From Kaistia algarum (lineage in GTDB: Bacteria > Pseudomonadota > Alphaproteobacteria > Rhizobiales > Kaistiaceae), in the NCBI RefSeq assembly GCF_026343945.1, contig NZ_JAPKNJ010000002.1, positions 806,001-870,000 on the forward strand: a stretch of 64,000 nt of DNA, read 5' to 3'. The translations under genes and the position numbers were made by a program. The notes below the pieces were generated by a model. That model was not told the DNA's origin, ran no database searches, and saw nothing but the letters and a program-made list of their open reading frames with translations. Below are positions 34,649 to 42,989 of the stretch, piece by piece; positions within the stretch are counted from its first letter, which is position 1; the number at the start of each line of letters is the position of its first letter.

Positions 34649-36661
34649 TCAGGCGAAGCGCATGATCACAGCGTCGACCGCGAGGCTGTCGCCGGGCTTG
34701 GCTTCGATCTTCGCCACTGTCAGGTCACGCTCGGCTCTGAGGACGTTCTCCATCTTCATTGCCTCGACGATCGCCAGCGTCTCGCCGGCCTTCACCCGCT
34801 GATCCTCCGCCACCGCGATCGAAACGACAAGACCGGGCATCGGGCAGAGCAACACCTTCGACGTATCGGCGACACGCTTCTCCGGCATCCAGCGATCGAG
34901 TTCGGCGACGCGCTGGCTCATCGCGCGGGCGATGACATCAATACCGCGATGGAGCAGCCTGTCGGCCATTCCGCTGCGCCGGACCTGAACGGCGAAGGCT
35001 TCGCCGCCAAAGGCGCCGGACCAGACTGGTTCGCCCGGACTCCAGATCGACCGCACCTCGACGGGCGCCTCGCCTTCCGCGAAACCGATCCGGATCGCCA
35101 GCGGCGCGAGGCTGTCGACATCGACCTGAAGCGGCAATTCCTCAGATCCCAGCTTCACCACCCAGTTGCGGCGCCACCCCTTCGGATGCGGTCCGAGCCG
35201 GTCCGGGAGACGATCCAGCCGGTCCTTGCGCACGATTTCCATGGCGAGGGCGACCGCGGCGAGCCGGCGCTTTTCCTCGGCTGTCGGCACAGCCCCCTTG
35301 AAGCCTTCCGGAAATTCCTCGGCGATAAAGGCGGTCGACAACCGCCCCTCGGCCCAGCGCGGATGCGCCATCAGGGCGGAAAGAAACGGGATGTTGTGCT
35401 GGATGCCGTCTATGACGAAGGCGTCGAGGGCATCGTTCATCGCTGCGGTCGCCGCCTCGCGCGTCGGCGCGTGGGTGCAGAGCTTGGCGATCATCGGATC
35501 GTAGAAGATGGAAATCTCCGAACCCTCGACCACGCCGGTATCGTTGCGCAGCGTCACGCCGCTCTCCTTGCGCTCGGCTGGCGGGCGATAGCGCGTCAGG
35601 CGGCCGATCGAGGGCAGGAATTCACGATAGGGATCCTCAGCATAGACGCGGGCCTCGATCGCCCAGCCATCGAGGCGAACCTCTTCCTGCGTGAAGGCTA
35701 GCTTCTCGCCCGCGGCGACGCGGATCATCTGCTCGACGAGGTCGAGGCCGGTGATCAGTTCCGTCACCGGATGCTCGACCTGAAGGCGCGTGTTCATCTC
35801 GAGGAAGAAGAAGCTCTTGTCCTGCCCGGCAACGAACTCGACCGTTCCGGCGGAATCATAGCCGACTGCCTTGGCCAGCGCGACGGCCTGCTCGCCCATG
35901 GCGCGTCGCGTCGCCGCATCCAGAAGCGGCGACGGCGCCTCTTCGATCACCTTCTGGTTGCGGCGCTGGATCGAGCATTCGCGCTCGCCGAGATAGACGG
36001 CGTTGCCATGCTTGTCGCCCAGCAGCTGGATCTCGACATGGCGCGGCTCGACGATGAATTTCTCAATGAAGACCCGGTCATCGCCGAAGGAGGAGCGGGC
36101 CTCCGATCGTGACATGCGGAAGCCCTCGCGTGCGCCGGCCTCGTCATAGGCAACGCGCATCCCCTTGCCGCCGCCGCCGGCCGACGCCTTGATCATGACG
36201 GGGAAACCGACCGAACGGGCGATCGCGACCGCCTCGTCCTCGCTTTCGATGACGCCAAGATGGCCCGGCACCGTCGAGACGCCCGCCGCGGCCGCGGCCT
36301 TCTTCGATTCGATCTTGTCGCCCATCGCCGCGATCGCCGCCGCATTGGGACCGATGAACACGATGCCGGCAGCGGCGAGCGCTTCGGCAAAGGCCGTACG
36401 CTCGGAGAGGAAGCCATAGCCCGGATGGATCGCCTGCGCGCCCGTCTCCTTCGCGGCGGCAACGATCTTTTCGATCACCAGATAGGACTGCACGGCCGGC
36501 GAGGCGCCGATATGCACCGCCTCATCCGCCATCTCGACATGGAGCGCATCCCGATCAGCGTCCGAAAACACGGCAACCGTCGCTATCCCCATCCGCCTTG
36601 CCGTCTTGATGATGCGGCACGCAATCTCGCCGCGATTGGCGATGAGGATCTTCTCGAACAT
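34649..36661 (-). CDS. pccA: Acetyl/propionyl-CoA carboxylase alpha subunit (biotin carboxylase-BCCP)
   Basis: A 670-residue biotin-dependent subunit that carboxylates its own biotin with bicarbonate and ATP. The N-terminal biotin carboxylase domain starts MFEKILIANRGEIACRII and shows the ATP-grasp glycine loop KASAGGGGKGMRV, then EMNTRLQVEHPVTE. A PccA-type linker domain follows (about residues 470-590). The C-terminal biotinyl domain has EAMKMENVL with the biotin lysine. The partner carboxyltransferase is probably the gene at 43677-45209, 7 kb away on the same strand. Propionyl-CoA is the likely substrate; methylcrotonyl-CoA is less likely. Confidence 0.93.
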   Translation of the reverse strand: MFEKILIANRGEIACRIIKTARRMGIATVAVFSDADRDALHVEMADEAVHIGASPAVQSYLVIEKIVAAAKETGAQAIHPGYGFLSERTAFAEALAAAGIVFIGPNAAAIAAMGDKIESKKAAAAAGVSTVPGHLGVIESEDEAVAIARSVGFPVMIKASAGGGGKGMRVAYDEAGAREGFRMSRSEARSSFGDDRVFIEKFIVEPRHVEIQLLGDKHGNAVYLGERECSIQRRNQKVIEEAPSPLLDAATRRAMGEQAVALAKAVGYDSAGTVEFVAGQDKSFFFLEMNTRLQVEHPVTELITGLDLVEQMIRVAAGEKLAFTQEEVRLDGWAIEARVYAEDPYREFLPSIGRLTRYRPPAERKESGVTLRNDTGVVEGSEISIFYDPMIAKLCTHAPTREAATAAMNDALDAFVIDGIQHNIPFLSALMAHPRWAEGRLSTAFIAEEFPEGFKGAVPTAEEKRRLAAVALAMEIVRKDRLDRLPDRLGPHPKGWRRNWVVKLGSEELPLQVDVDSLAPLAIRIGFAEGEAPVEVRSIWSPGEPVWSGAFGGEAFAVQVRRSGMADRLLHRGIDVIARAMSQRVAELDRWMPEKRVADTSKVLLCPMPGLVVSIAVAEDQRVKAGETLAIVEAMKMENVLRAERDLTVAKIEAKPGDSLAVDAVIMRFA

Positions 36662-36826
36662 GGACGTCCCCGATCGATTTTCCGTTTCTTGAATCAAGGT
36701 CTACGTCGGCACGCGCAGACCCGCAACGGAGCGGTTGGCGGGCTGCGGCGTTTCGGCTCGTCCCTTGCCCTGGAGGCGCAACCGATCCAAGTTCGTCTTG
36801 TCGCTTCCTCGGGCGGATTCGACCGC

Positions 36827-37756
36827 ATGCGCTTCTTTCAATGGACGACCCCGATCGACCGCCTCGCGACGGCGCTTGTTGCCATGGTGGCGGCGAGCCT
36901 CACCGCGGTATGGCTGGCCTATGTCGGGCCCGTGGTCCACGAGCCCGGCTTCTTCAAGAAGCCCGACCGCAGCGGCTATGCCAATCTGAACGGCATTAAG
37001 ATGTGGTACGCGATCTTCAACCCGCATGGCGGATCGCCGGTCATCCTGCTGCATGGCGGGCTCGGATCGTCGCGCGACTGGCGCAACCAGATCCCCGCGC
37101 TCGTCGCCAAGCACATGGTGATCCTCGCCGACAGCCGCGGCCAGGGCCGCAGTACCCGTTCCTCGGCACCGATCGGCTACGACATCATGTCTTCGGACGT
37201 TCTGGCGCTCATGGATCATCTGAAGATCCAGAAGGCGGCCATCGTCGGCTGGAGCGATGGCGGCATCATCGGCCTCGATATCGCCATCCATCATCCCGAG
37301 CGCATCAGCAAGCTCTTCGCTTATGGCGCCAACTATGACGTCGACGGGCTGACGCCGTCCCCCCTCCCCGACATGCTGGCACCATTGCAGGCCAGCGCTG
37401 TCGAGATGATGGATGAGCACGCCGAGACGGTACGCGAGGTCAACGAGATGTGGGAGACCGAGCCGAACTTCACCCCGGCGCAGCTCCGCTCGATCCGCAT
37501 CCCGACCGTGATCGCCGATGGCGAGCGCGAGGAGGCGATCAAGCCGCAGCATACGCGCGAGATGGCGAAGCTCATTCCCGGCGCGAAACTCGTTATCCTG
37601 CCGAAGGTCGGCCATGCCGGGCTGATGCAGGACCCTGTCGCCTTCAACAAGGCGATGGTCGATTTCCTCGACGGGCCGGATGCCGATATTCCGCCGAAGC
37701 CGGCGCCGAGACCGAACGATGTCAGCGGCACGCCTTCTCCCGCTCGACCTTCGTGA
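36827..37756 (+). CDS. Alpha/beta hydrolase, membrane-anchored paralogue
   Basis: A 309-residue alpha/beta hydrolase. An N-terminal hydrophobic segment (about residues 12-32) suggests an anchor or uncleaved signal. The oxyanion region ILLHGGLGSSRDW, the ADSRGQGRST strand and the nucleophile elbow VGWSDGGIIGL are clear; the probable acid and histidine lie in VIADGEREEAIKP and PKVGHAGLM. It closely resembles the hydrolase at 40683-41573, sharing SDVLALMDHLKIQKAAIVGWSDGG-type sequence, so the two arose by duplication. The C-terminus is proline-rich. The substrate is unknown. Confidence 0.88.
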   Translation: MRFFQWTTPIDRLATALVAMVAASLTAVWLAYVGPVVHEPGFFKKPDRSGYANLNGIKMWYAIFNPHGGSPVILLHGGLGSSRDWRNQIPALVAKHMVILADSRGQGRSTRSSAPIGYDIMSSDVLALMDHLKIQKAAIVGWSDGGIIGLDIAIHHPERISKLFAYGANYDVDGLTPSPLPDMLAPLQASAVEMMDEHAETVREVNEMWETEPNFTPAQLRSIRIPTVIADGEREEAIKPQHTREMAKLIPGAKLVILPKVGHAGLMQDPVAFNKAMVDFLDGPDADIPPKPAPRPNDVSGTPSPARPS

Positions 37757-38057
37757 TCGCCTGGACGTTGGCGCGCTCATAGCTGTTGAGGCGAATAGCC
37801 GCCTGATTGCTGGTCGTGCAGCCATCATTCGAGAAGTTCGCCTGGCCGCGAGCGGTGCGGAAGCAATAGCCGTTCTCGTAGTAGATCGTGTTGCGCGCGG
37901 TCCAGAGCGTGTCGCAGGACAGCGTGCGCAGGTTGGCAAGCGACATCTTCTGGCTGTCGGTGCAGCCGATCGCCTCGAAGCAGGCCGCGCGCGCCTCGCC
38001 AAAGCCCGCGAGCAGGACGGCAACGGCAAAGAAGGGCAGATAGGGCTTCATCGACAT
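37722..38057 (-). CDS. YARHG-domain secreted protein
   Basis: A 111-residue exported protein. A signal peptide (MSMKPYLPFFAVAVLLAGFG, cleavage near ARA-A) precedes a cysteine-rich domain with SCDTLWTARNTIYYENGYCF and TARGQANFSNDGCT, the YARHG pattern. The domain is thought to be extracytoplasmic; its role is unknown. AGGAG lies 8 bases before the ATG. The last 35 bases overlap the end of the convergent hydrolase gene. Confidence 0.85.
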   Translation of the reverse strand: MSMKPYLPFFAVAVLLAGFGEARAACFEAIGCTDSQKMSLANLRTLSCDTLWTARNTIYYENGYCFRTARGQANFSNDGCTTSNQAAIRLNSYERANVQAITKVEREKACR

Positions 38058-38192
38058 GGCTGGGTCTCCTCATGAGCGGGGGCGTCCTGGCGGCGCTCCG
38101 ACCGGCTCGGCACGAACACTAGCCCCAACGCTCCGATCGGCTATGATCCCGGTCACTCGCCCTCCACGCCCCCTCCTCGCACAGGAAGTTCC

Positions 38193-38789
38193 ATGAAGAT
38201 CCTGCTTGTCGGCGCCTCCGGCGTCCTCGGCACTGCCGTTGCCGCCGAACTCGGCGCTCGCCATGACATCATCCGTGCCGGCCGCACCGGCGACGTCCAG
38301 ATCGATATCCGCGACCCCGCCTCGATCCGCGCCGCCTTCGAACAGGTCGGCACCTGTGATGCCGTGATCAGCGCCGCCGGCAAGGTCAAGTTCGCGCCGC
38401 TCCCCGAGATGACCGCGGAGGACTATGCGATCGGCATCGCCGACAAGCTGATGGGCCAGGTCAATCTCGTGCTGATCGGCAAGGACTTCGTGACCGATGG
38501 CGGCTCGTTCACGCTGACCACCGGCGTGCTGGCGCATGACCCAATCCGCAAGGGTTCCTCCGCCTCCATGGTGAACGGCGCCGTCGATTCCTTCGTCAAG
38601 GCGGCGGCGATCGAGCTGCCGCGCGGACTGCGCATCAATTCGGTCAGCCCCGGCGTGCTGCTCGAATCCATGGGCGGCTATGCCCCGTTCTTCCGTGGCC
38701 ACGAGCCGGTGCCGGCCGCCCGCGCGGCGCTCGCCTTCTCGAAGAGCGTCGAAGGCGCATTGACCGGTCAGGTGTTCTCGGTGCTCTAA
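38193..38789 (+). CDS. Short SDR-family protein without the usual catalytic Tyr-Lys
   Basis: A 198-residue Rossmann protein of the short-chain dehydrogenase superfamily. The nucleotide-binding MKILLVGASGVLGTAVA, AVISAAGKVKFAPL and GSFTLTTGVLAHDP are intact. Where most SDRs have YxxxK, this one reads SSASMVNGAVDSFVKAAAIEL, so the tyrosine and lysine are replaced. It belongs to a short clade of similar proteins with NGA in that place, and is more compact than the usual 250 residues. Activity may be changed or lost. It is 36 bases ahead of folP, possibly in the same transcript. Confidence 0.85.
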   Translation: MKILLVGASGVLGTAVAAELGARHDIIRAGRTGDVQIDIRDPASIRAAFEQVGTCDAVISAAGKVKFAPLPEMTAEDYAIGIADKLMGQVNLVLIGKDFVTDGGSFTLTTGVLAHDPIRKGSSASMVNGAVDSFVKAAAIELPRGLRINSVSPGVLLESMGGYAPFFRGHEPVPAARAALAFSKSVEGALTGQVFSVL

Positions 38790-38825
38790 GCGCCGTCAAT
38801 CCCCCCGACCGAATCGGACGACGCC

Positions 38826-39659
38826 TTGGCCAATCTCGACATCGACCATCTCGCGCGCGCGGCCGGCGGCCGCACGCTGATCATGGGCATCTTGAACGTC
38901 ACGCCGGACAGCTTCTCCGACGGCGGCGACCATGCGGAGGCCAACGCCGCCGTGGCGCGCGGACGTGCCATGCTGGCCGAGGGCGCCGACATCATCGACA
39001 TCGGCGGCGAATCGACCCGGCCGGGTGCGGCCGAGGTCGACGCGGCGACGGAGACCGCCCGTGTGCTCGACGTCATCGCCAAGCTCGGCGCCGAGCCGGG
39101 CGCGCTGGTCTCGATCGATACTTACAAGGCGGCCGTCGCCGACGCGGCTCTTATCGCCGGCGCGCGGATCGTCAATGACGTCTGGGGCCTGCAGCGCGAG
39201 CCAGAGATCGCGCGCGTCGCGGCGGCCCATGACGCTGCGGTCATCGCCGGCCACTGGGAGAAGGATGCGCGCTACGGCACCGCGTCCATCCTCGACGCGC
39301 TGAAGCGCTTCTTCGATCGCTCGATCACCATGGCCCGCGCCGCTGGCATTCCCGATCACCGCATCCTGCTCGATCCAGGCATCGGCTTCGGCAAGGACGT
39401 GGACGAGAACCTCCTCATCCTCGACCGGCTCGACACGCTCGTCGCGCTCGGCTTCCCGATCGTGATCGGCACGTCGCGCAAACGCTTCATCGGCACGCTC
39501 ACCGGCCGCGAGCCGAAGGACCGCATCTTCGGCACCATCGCAACCAACGTCATCGCCGCCGAGCGCGGGGCGGCCATCGTCCGCGTCCATGACGTCGCCG
39601 CGCATCGCGAAGCGCTCGCGCTCACCGATGCGATCCTTGCGTCCCGCGCCCTCCCCTGA
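38826..39659 (+). CDS. folP: Dihydropteroate synthase
   Basis: A 277-residue folate enzyme that condenses 6-hydroxymethyl-dihydropterin diphosphate with p-aminobenzoate and is the sulfonamide target. It shows ILNVTPDSFSDGG, ADIIDIGGESTRPGA, VSIDTYKAAVADAAL, LLDPGIGFGKDVDEN and IGTSRKRFIG. The usual MHxxG-type loop is replaced by AGHWEKDARYG. A TTG at 38826 is the only start that fits the length. It is followed by folB after 14 bases and folK after an overlap, forming a folate operon. Confidence 0.95.
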   Translation: MANLDIDHLARAAGGRTLIMGILNVTPDSFSDGGDHAEANAAVARGRAMLAEGADIIDIGGESTRPGAAEVDAATETARVLDVIAKLGAEPGALVSIDTYKAAVADAALIAGARIVNDVWGLQREPEIARVAAAHDAAVIAGHWEKDARYGTASILDALKRFFDRSITMARAAGIPDHRILLDPGIGFGKDVDENLLILDRLDTLVALGFPIVIGTSRKRFIGTLTGREPKDRIFGTIATNVIAAERGAAIVRVHDVAAHREALALTDAILASRALP

Positions 39660-39673
39660 CCGCAAGAAACCCC

Positions 39674-40039
39674 ATGACCGACCGAATTCTCATCAGCGAT
39701 CTGCGCTTCTTCGCCCATCACGGCCTCCATCCGGAGGAAGAAGCGCTCGGCCAGCGCTTCATCGTGTCGCTGGTGCTGGAGCTCGACCTTTCAAAGGCCG
39801 GAACGAGCGACGCGATGGAGGATTCCGTCCATTATGGCGAGGTGGTCGCGACGACCGAGGCAATCGTGACGCAGCGCCGCTTCAAGCTGATCGAAGCGCT
39901 CGCCGACGCCATCGCTGGCACGATCCTCGAGCGATTCCCGCTCGTCGAACGGATCACCGTCCGCGTCGAGAAGCCGGGCGCGCCGATCCCGATCGCAACC
40001 GGCCTCGTCGCCGTCGAGATCGAGCGGGGCCGCGCGTGA
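39674..40039 (+). CDS. folB: Dihydroneopterin aldolase
   Basis: A 121-residue enzyme that converts dihydroneopterin to 6-hydroxymethyl-dihydropterin and glycolaldehyde. Characteristic are DLRFFAHHGLHPEEEALGQRF, SVHYGEVVATTEAIV, FKLIEALADAIAGTIL and the C-terminal VRVEKPGAPIPIATG with the catalytic lysine. It sits between folP and folK, and its stop overlaps the folK start. Confidence 0.96.
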   Translation: MTDRILISDLRFFAHHGLHPEEEALGQRFIVSLVLELDLSKAGTSDAMEDSVHYGEVVATTEAIVTQRRFKLIEALADAIAGTILERFPLVERITVRVEKPGAPIPIATGLVAVEIERGRA

Positions 40040-40536
40040 GCGAAGCCTTTCTCGGGCTCGGCGGCAATCTCGGCGACCGAGCGGCGACGCTCGCCGCCGC
40101 CACCGACGATCTTCGCACCGCCGAAGGCGTCCGCGTCACGCATGTCTCCTCGCTCTACGAGACGCCGCCCTGGGGGCCCGTGCCGCAGGGTCCCTATCTC
40201 AATGCCTGCGTCGCCATCGAGACGACGCTTTCGGCCCGCGCCCTGCTCGACCTATGCCTCGCCATCGAGAAGCGCCATGGCAGGGAGCGGCTGGTGCGCT
40301 GGGGGCCGCGCACGCTCGACATCGACCTGCTGCTCTATGGGCGCGAGACGATCGACGAGCCGGGCCTGATCGTGCCGCATCCGCGCATGGCGGAGCGCGC
40401 CTTCGTCCTGGTGCCGCTGGCGGAGATCGCGCCCGGTCTCATGATCGGCGGCACCACCATCGAGACGCTGCTCGATCGCCTCCCCGACACGGAGCGGCAG
40501 GACGTGCGCCGCTGGGCCGACGACACGGCCGGCTGA
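40036..40536 (+). CDS. folK: 2-amino-4-hydroxy-6-hydroxymethyldihydropteridine diphosphokinase
   Basis: A 166-residue kinase that transfers pyrophosphate from ATP to the pterin, giving the folP substrate. Motifs are FLGLGGNLGDRAATL, SSLYETPPWGPVPQGPYLNACV, and RWGPRTLDIDLLLYG, the HPPK signature, followed by VPHPRMAERAFVLVPL. A GTG at 40036 shares GTGA with the folB stop, so translation is coupled. It ends the folate operon. Confidence 0.96.
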   Translation: MSEAFLGLGGNLGDRAATLAAATDDLRTAEGVRVTHVSSLYETPPWGPVPQGPYLNACVAIETTLSARALLDLCLAIEKRHGRERLVRWGPRTLDIDLLLYGRETIDEPGLIVPHPRMAERAFVLVPLAEIAPGLMIGGTTIETLLDRLPDTERQDVRRWADDTAG

Positions 40537-40682
40537 ACGCCCCCTCCCCGGTTGCTCCTTCGAGGAAGATTGGTCCCCGCTGGGCCAGCGCATTGGAACG
40601 GTTCACCTTGCAAGCCGCGATGGCGGTCGTAGGCTGTCCCTCGGGGCCGGATCGGCCGGACCGATGGGGATGAGGTGACACG

Positions 40683-41573
40683 ATGAGCATGCATATCCTG
40701 ACCCGAAGCTGGCGCGCGGGCCTCGCCGCGCTGGCCATCGGCATCGTCGCGAGCGTCGCGGCGGCTACCGCGCCGGCCTTCGGCGAAGAAGTGTGGAAGA
40801 CCCTGCCCGATCCCAAGCCGCTGCCGAAGCCGGACCAAACCGGGACGCTCGACGTTGACGGCGCCAAGATCTGGTACGCGACTTTCGGCGAAGGCAAGGG
40901 TTCGCCCGTGCTGCTCCTGCATGGCGGCCTCGGCAATTCCGATTATTGGGGCAACCAGGTGCCGGCGCTCACCGACAAGCACGAGGTGATCGTCATCGAC
41001 ACGCGCGGCCATGGCCGCTCAACCAAGGGCGACAAGCCGTTCAGCTACGACCTGTTCGCGTCCGACGCGCTCGCCGTGCTCGATCATCTGAAGATCGACA
41101 AGGTGGCGCTGGTCGGCTGGAGCGACGGCGGCATCACCGGCCTCGACATCGCCATCAACCACCCCGAGCGGCTCTCGAAGCTCTGGGCCTTCGGCGCCAA
41201 CTACAACGTCTCCGGCGTCAAGCCGAACGTCGACAAGGACCCGGTCTTCGGCGCCTATATCGAGAAGGCCGGCAAGGACTACGAAAAGATCTCGCCGACG
41301 CCCAAGGACTACGATGCCTTCGTCAACGCGCTGGTGGCGCTCTGGTACAGCCAGCCCGACTACAAGCCCGACCAGCTTGCCAAGATCACGACGCCGACCG
41401 TCATCGCCGACGGCCAATATGACGAAGGCATCAAGCCGGAACACACGGAAGAGCTCGCCAAGCTGGTCCCCGGCGCCAAACTGCTGATCCTGCCGAACCT
41501 CAGCCACTTCGCGCACTGGCAGGACCCGGCGACGTATAACAAGGAGCTGGTGGCGTTTATCGACGGGCCATAG
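40683..41573 (+). CDS. Secreted alpha/beta hydrolase, paralogue of the 36.8 kb gene
   Basis: A 296-residue hydrolase with a cleavable signal peptide (residues 1-34, ending APAFGEE). Landmarks are VLLLHGGLGNSDYWGNQ, VIDTRGHGRST, the nucleophile elbow VGWSDGGITGLDIAINHPER, a probable acid in VIADGQYDEGIKP and the histidine in LPNLSHFAHW. It matches the hydrolase at 36827-37756 along its length. It is probably periplasmic and acts on small esters or peptides; the substrate is unknown. A foldback repeat begins 63 bases after the stop. Confidence 0.9.
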   Translation: MSMHILTRSWRAGLAALAIGIVASVAAATAPAFGEEVWKTLPDPKPLPKPDQTGTLDVDGAKIWYATFGEGKGSPVLLLHGGLGNSDYWGNQVPALTDKHEVIVIDTRGHGRSTKGDKPFSYDLFASDALAVLDHLKIDKVALVGWSDGGITGLDIAINHPERLSKLWAFGANYNVSGVKPNVDKDPVFGAYIEKAGKDYEKISPTPKDYDAFVNALVALWYSQPDYKPDQLAKITTPTVIADGQYDEGIKPEHTEELAKLVPGAKLLILPNLSHFAHWQDPATYNKELVAFIDGP

Positions 41574-41635
41574 ATCCCCACCCCGACCAGCACCTCGAAG
41601 ACAGCGAATATAGCCCGCGCCCGAACCTCCCAACC

Positions 41636-41746
41636 TGTCATTGCCGGGCTTGACCCGGCAATCCAGACTTGTTCTTGACATTCGACGGAAACCGGCGCGG
41701 GCGCCAGAAGAAAGACTGGATTGCCGGGTCAAGCCCGGCAATGACA
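41636..41746. repeat. Foldback element with perfect 31-bp arms
   Basis: The arms 41636-41666 and 41716-41746 are perfect inverted copies around 49 bases. Each arm is itself palindromic (TTGCCGGG, five bases, CCCGGCAA). This TGTCATTGCCGGGCTTGACC-type sequence recurs between genes in many alphaproteobacteria and looks like a REP/MITE-type element. It lies between the hydrolase gene and the RHH-HEPN pair. Confidence 0.85.
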
Positions 41747-41838
41747 CCATTCCTCACGACGACGCACGTGTCCGACCGTCGGCAGCGGTCACAACTCGTG
41801 CTATGCTTATTTGAGAAATTCGCGCGGATCGAACTTCA

Positions 41839-42042
41839 ATGGCGGAATTGCTGGTCACGGGTATCGATGATGCCCTCTGGAAACGGTTTCTGGCCTTCGC
41901 TGAAAGGCAAGGCAAGTCGGCGGAAGAGCTGTTGCACGAGCTGATTGTCGACTATGCGGTCGATTGGGATTCGCCACCCGATGTCCCCCACCAAGGCAAC
42001 CGGTCACACGGTACGAAGGCCCGGCGGAGAGGACAAATTTAA
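41839..42042 (+). CDS. Ribbon-helix-helix-like small protein, possible antitoxin
   Basis: A 67-residue protein. Residues 4-38 (LLVTGIDDALWKRFLAFAER, then QGKSAEELLHELIVDYAV) have the strand-helix-helix pattern of FitA/CopG-type DNA-binding antitoxins; the tail is short and basic. Its TAA stop shares its last base with the next ATG (TAATG). No VapC-like PIN toxin follows; the partner is a TIGR02391/HEPN-like protein. An antitoxin role is inferred from fold pattern, size and coupling. Confidence 0.6.
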   Translation: MAELLVTGIDDALWKRFLAFAERQGKSAEELLHELIVDYAVDWDSPPDVPHQGNRSHGTKARRRGQI

Positions 42043-42839
42043 TGAAGAAGTCGCGAGACCCCGCGCGACAGCCTGCACAGTTGTCTCCTGTCCAAATGCA
42101 AGCCGCGCTCCCAAGACTCGAGAAGCGTCTTAGTGAATTGAAAGCGGTGAATATAGGGCAACTCGATGAAGAAACTGGCGCTCATATTCTTGATAGCTTA
42201 TGTATGAAGTTCAACACTAGTCTTCGTGACATATTTGGCGATAATACGATAGAATTCTTTGAAAATTCTGTGGATACGTTTCAGCCCACCTTCGGCGGCT
42301 ACTATCCAGGGATGGACACTTCCCTTCTTGGAAATTTGGACAAAGTCCGCAAAAGGATCGGCAGTGCAATCACAACACTGCAAACGCTCATTGAACTTTT
42401 CACTGAGACCTTGAGCGGTGCTAGTGACGGAGTTATGCAAGCGGGCGTCTTGCGGGCTTATGAAGGCCTCGAACTGCATCCGGAAATTGCTCGAGCGGCG
42501 TCGAGACTGTATAAAGATGGCCACTACGCCAACGCAGTCGAAGCAGCGGTCAAAGCGCTCAACGGTCTGGTCCGACTGAGAAGCCAGTTGGAGCAGGACG
42601 GCACCTCACTCATGGAGCGTGCGTTCAGTCTTTCCAACCCGGTGCTGAAATTCAACGCTCTCGTGGACCAATCGGACAAAGACGAGCAAAAAGGCTTCAT
42701 GCAACTGTTCTCTGGGGCGGTCTCGGGGCTTCGCAATCCGCGAGCCCATGGCTTCATTCAAGACGAACCAGAGCGGGCGCTTGAATTTATTGCGTTCGTC
42801 AGCCTTCTCGCCAAATTGCTGGACGAAGCAACAACTTAA
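42042..42839 (+). CDS. TIGR02391-family protein with HEPN-like RNase motif
   Basis: A 265-residue protein. The N-terminal half (about residues 1-135) is an uncharacterised helical region with QLSPVQMQAALPRLEKRLSE. The C-terminal half is a TIGR02391 (Ymh) domain: LHPEIARAASRLYKDGHYANAV, SLMERAFSLSNPVLKFN and GFMQLFSGAVSGLRNPRAHG. RNPRAH fits the R-x4-6-H active motif of HEPN ribonucleases used by many toxins and abortive-infection effectors. GAGAGGA precedes the ATG, which overlaps the upstream stop. The gene is AT-richer than its neighbours, suggesting transfer. The HEPN assignment is by motif only. Confidence 0.75.
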   Translation: MKKSRDPARQPAQLSPVQMQAALPRLEKRLSELKAVNIGQLDEETGAHILDSLCMKFNTSLRDIFGDNTIEFFENSVDTFQPTFGGYYPGMDTSLLGNLDKVRKRIGSAITTLQTLIELFTETLSGASDGVMQAGVLRAYEGLELHPEIARAASRLYKDGHYANAVEAAVKALNGLVRLRSQLEQDGTSLMERAFSLSNPVLKFNALVDQSDKDEQKGFMQLFSGAVSGLRNPRAHGFIQDEPERALEFIAFVSLLAKLLDEATT

Positions 42840-42919
42840 CTATCAGCGATAGCGACCTGACGGCACCGAGGCTACGGACCTAGCCGTCACCGAGCTTTCA
42901 GATAGCTACTCCCACAATT

Positions 42920-42948
42920 GAATATTATCGTGCTTCTTCTGGAGGTTC
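42920..42948 (-). pseudogene. Copy of the pccB 3' end
   Basis: These 29 bases match 43685-43713, the last codons of pccB, at 25 positions in the same orientation, and still read NLQKKHDNIQ against [10 protein letters not shown]. The two copies flank the GST gene. Nothing else of pccB is recognisable here, so it is a short remnant or duplication scar. The rest of the 42840-42989 gap holds two small inverted repeats that could end the HEPN-like gene's transcript. Confidence 0.65.
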
Positions 42949-42989
42949 GCACACCCTTGTCGGCCCGCCATCCGAACCGAGGCTTCCCT

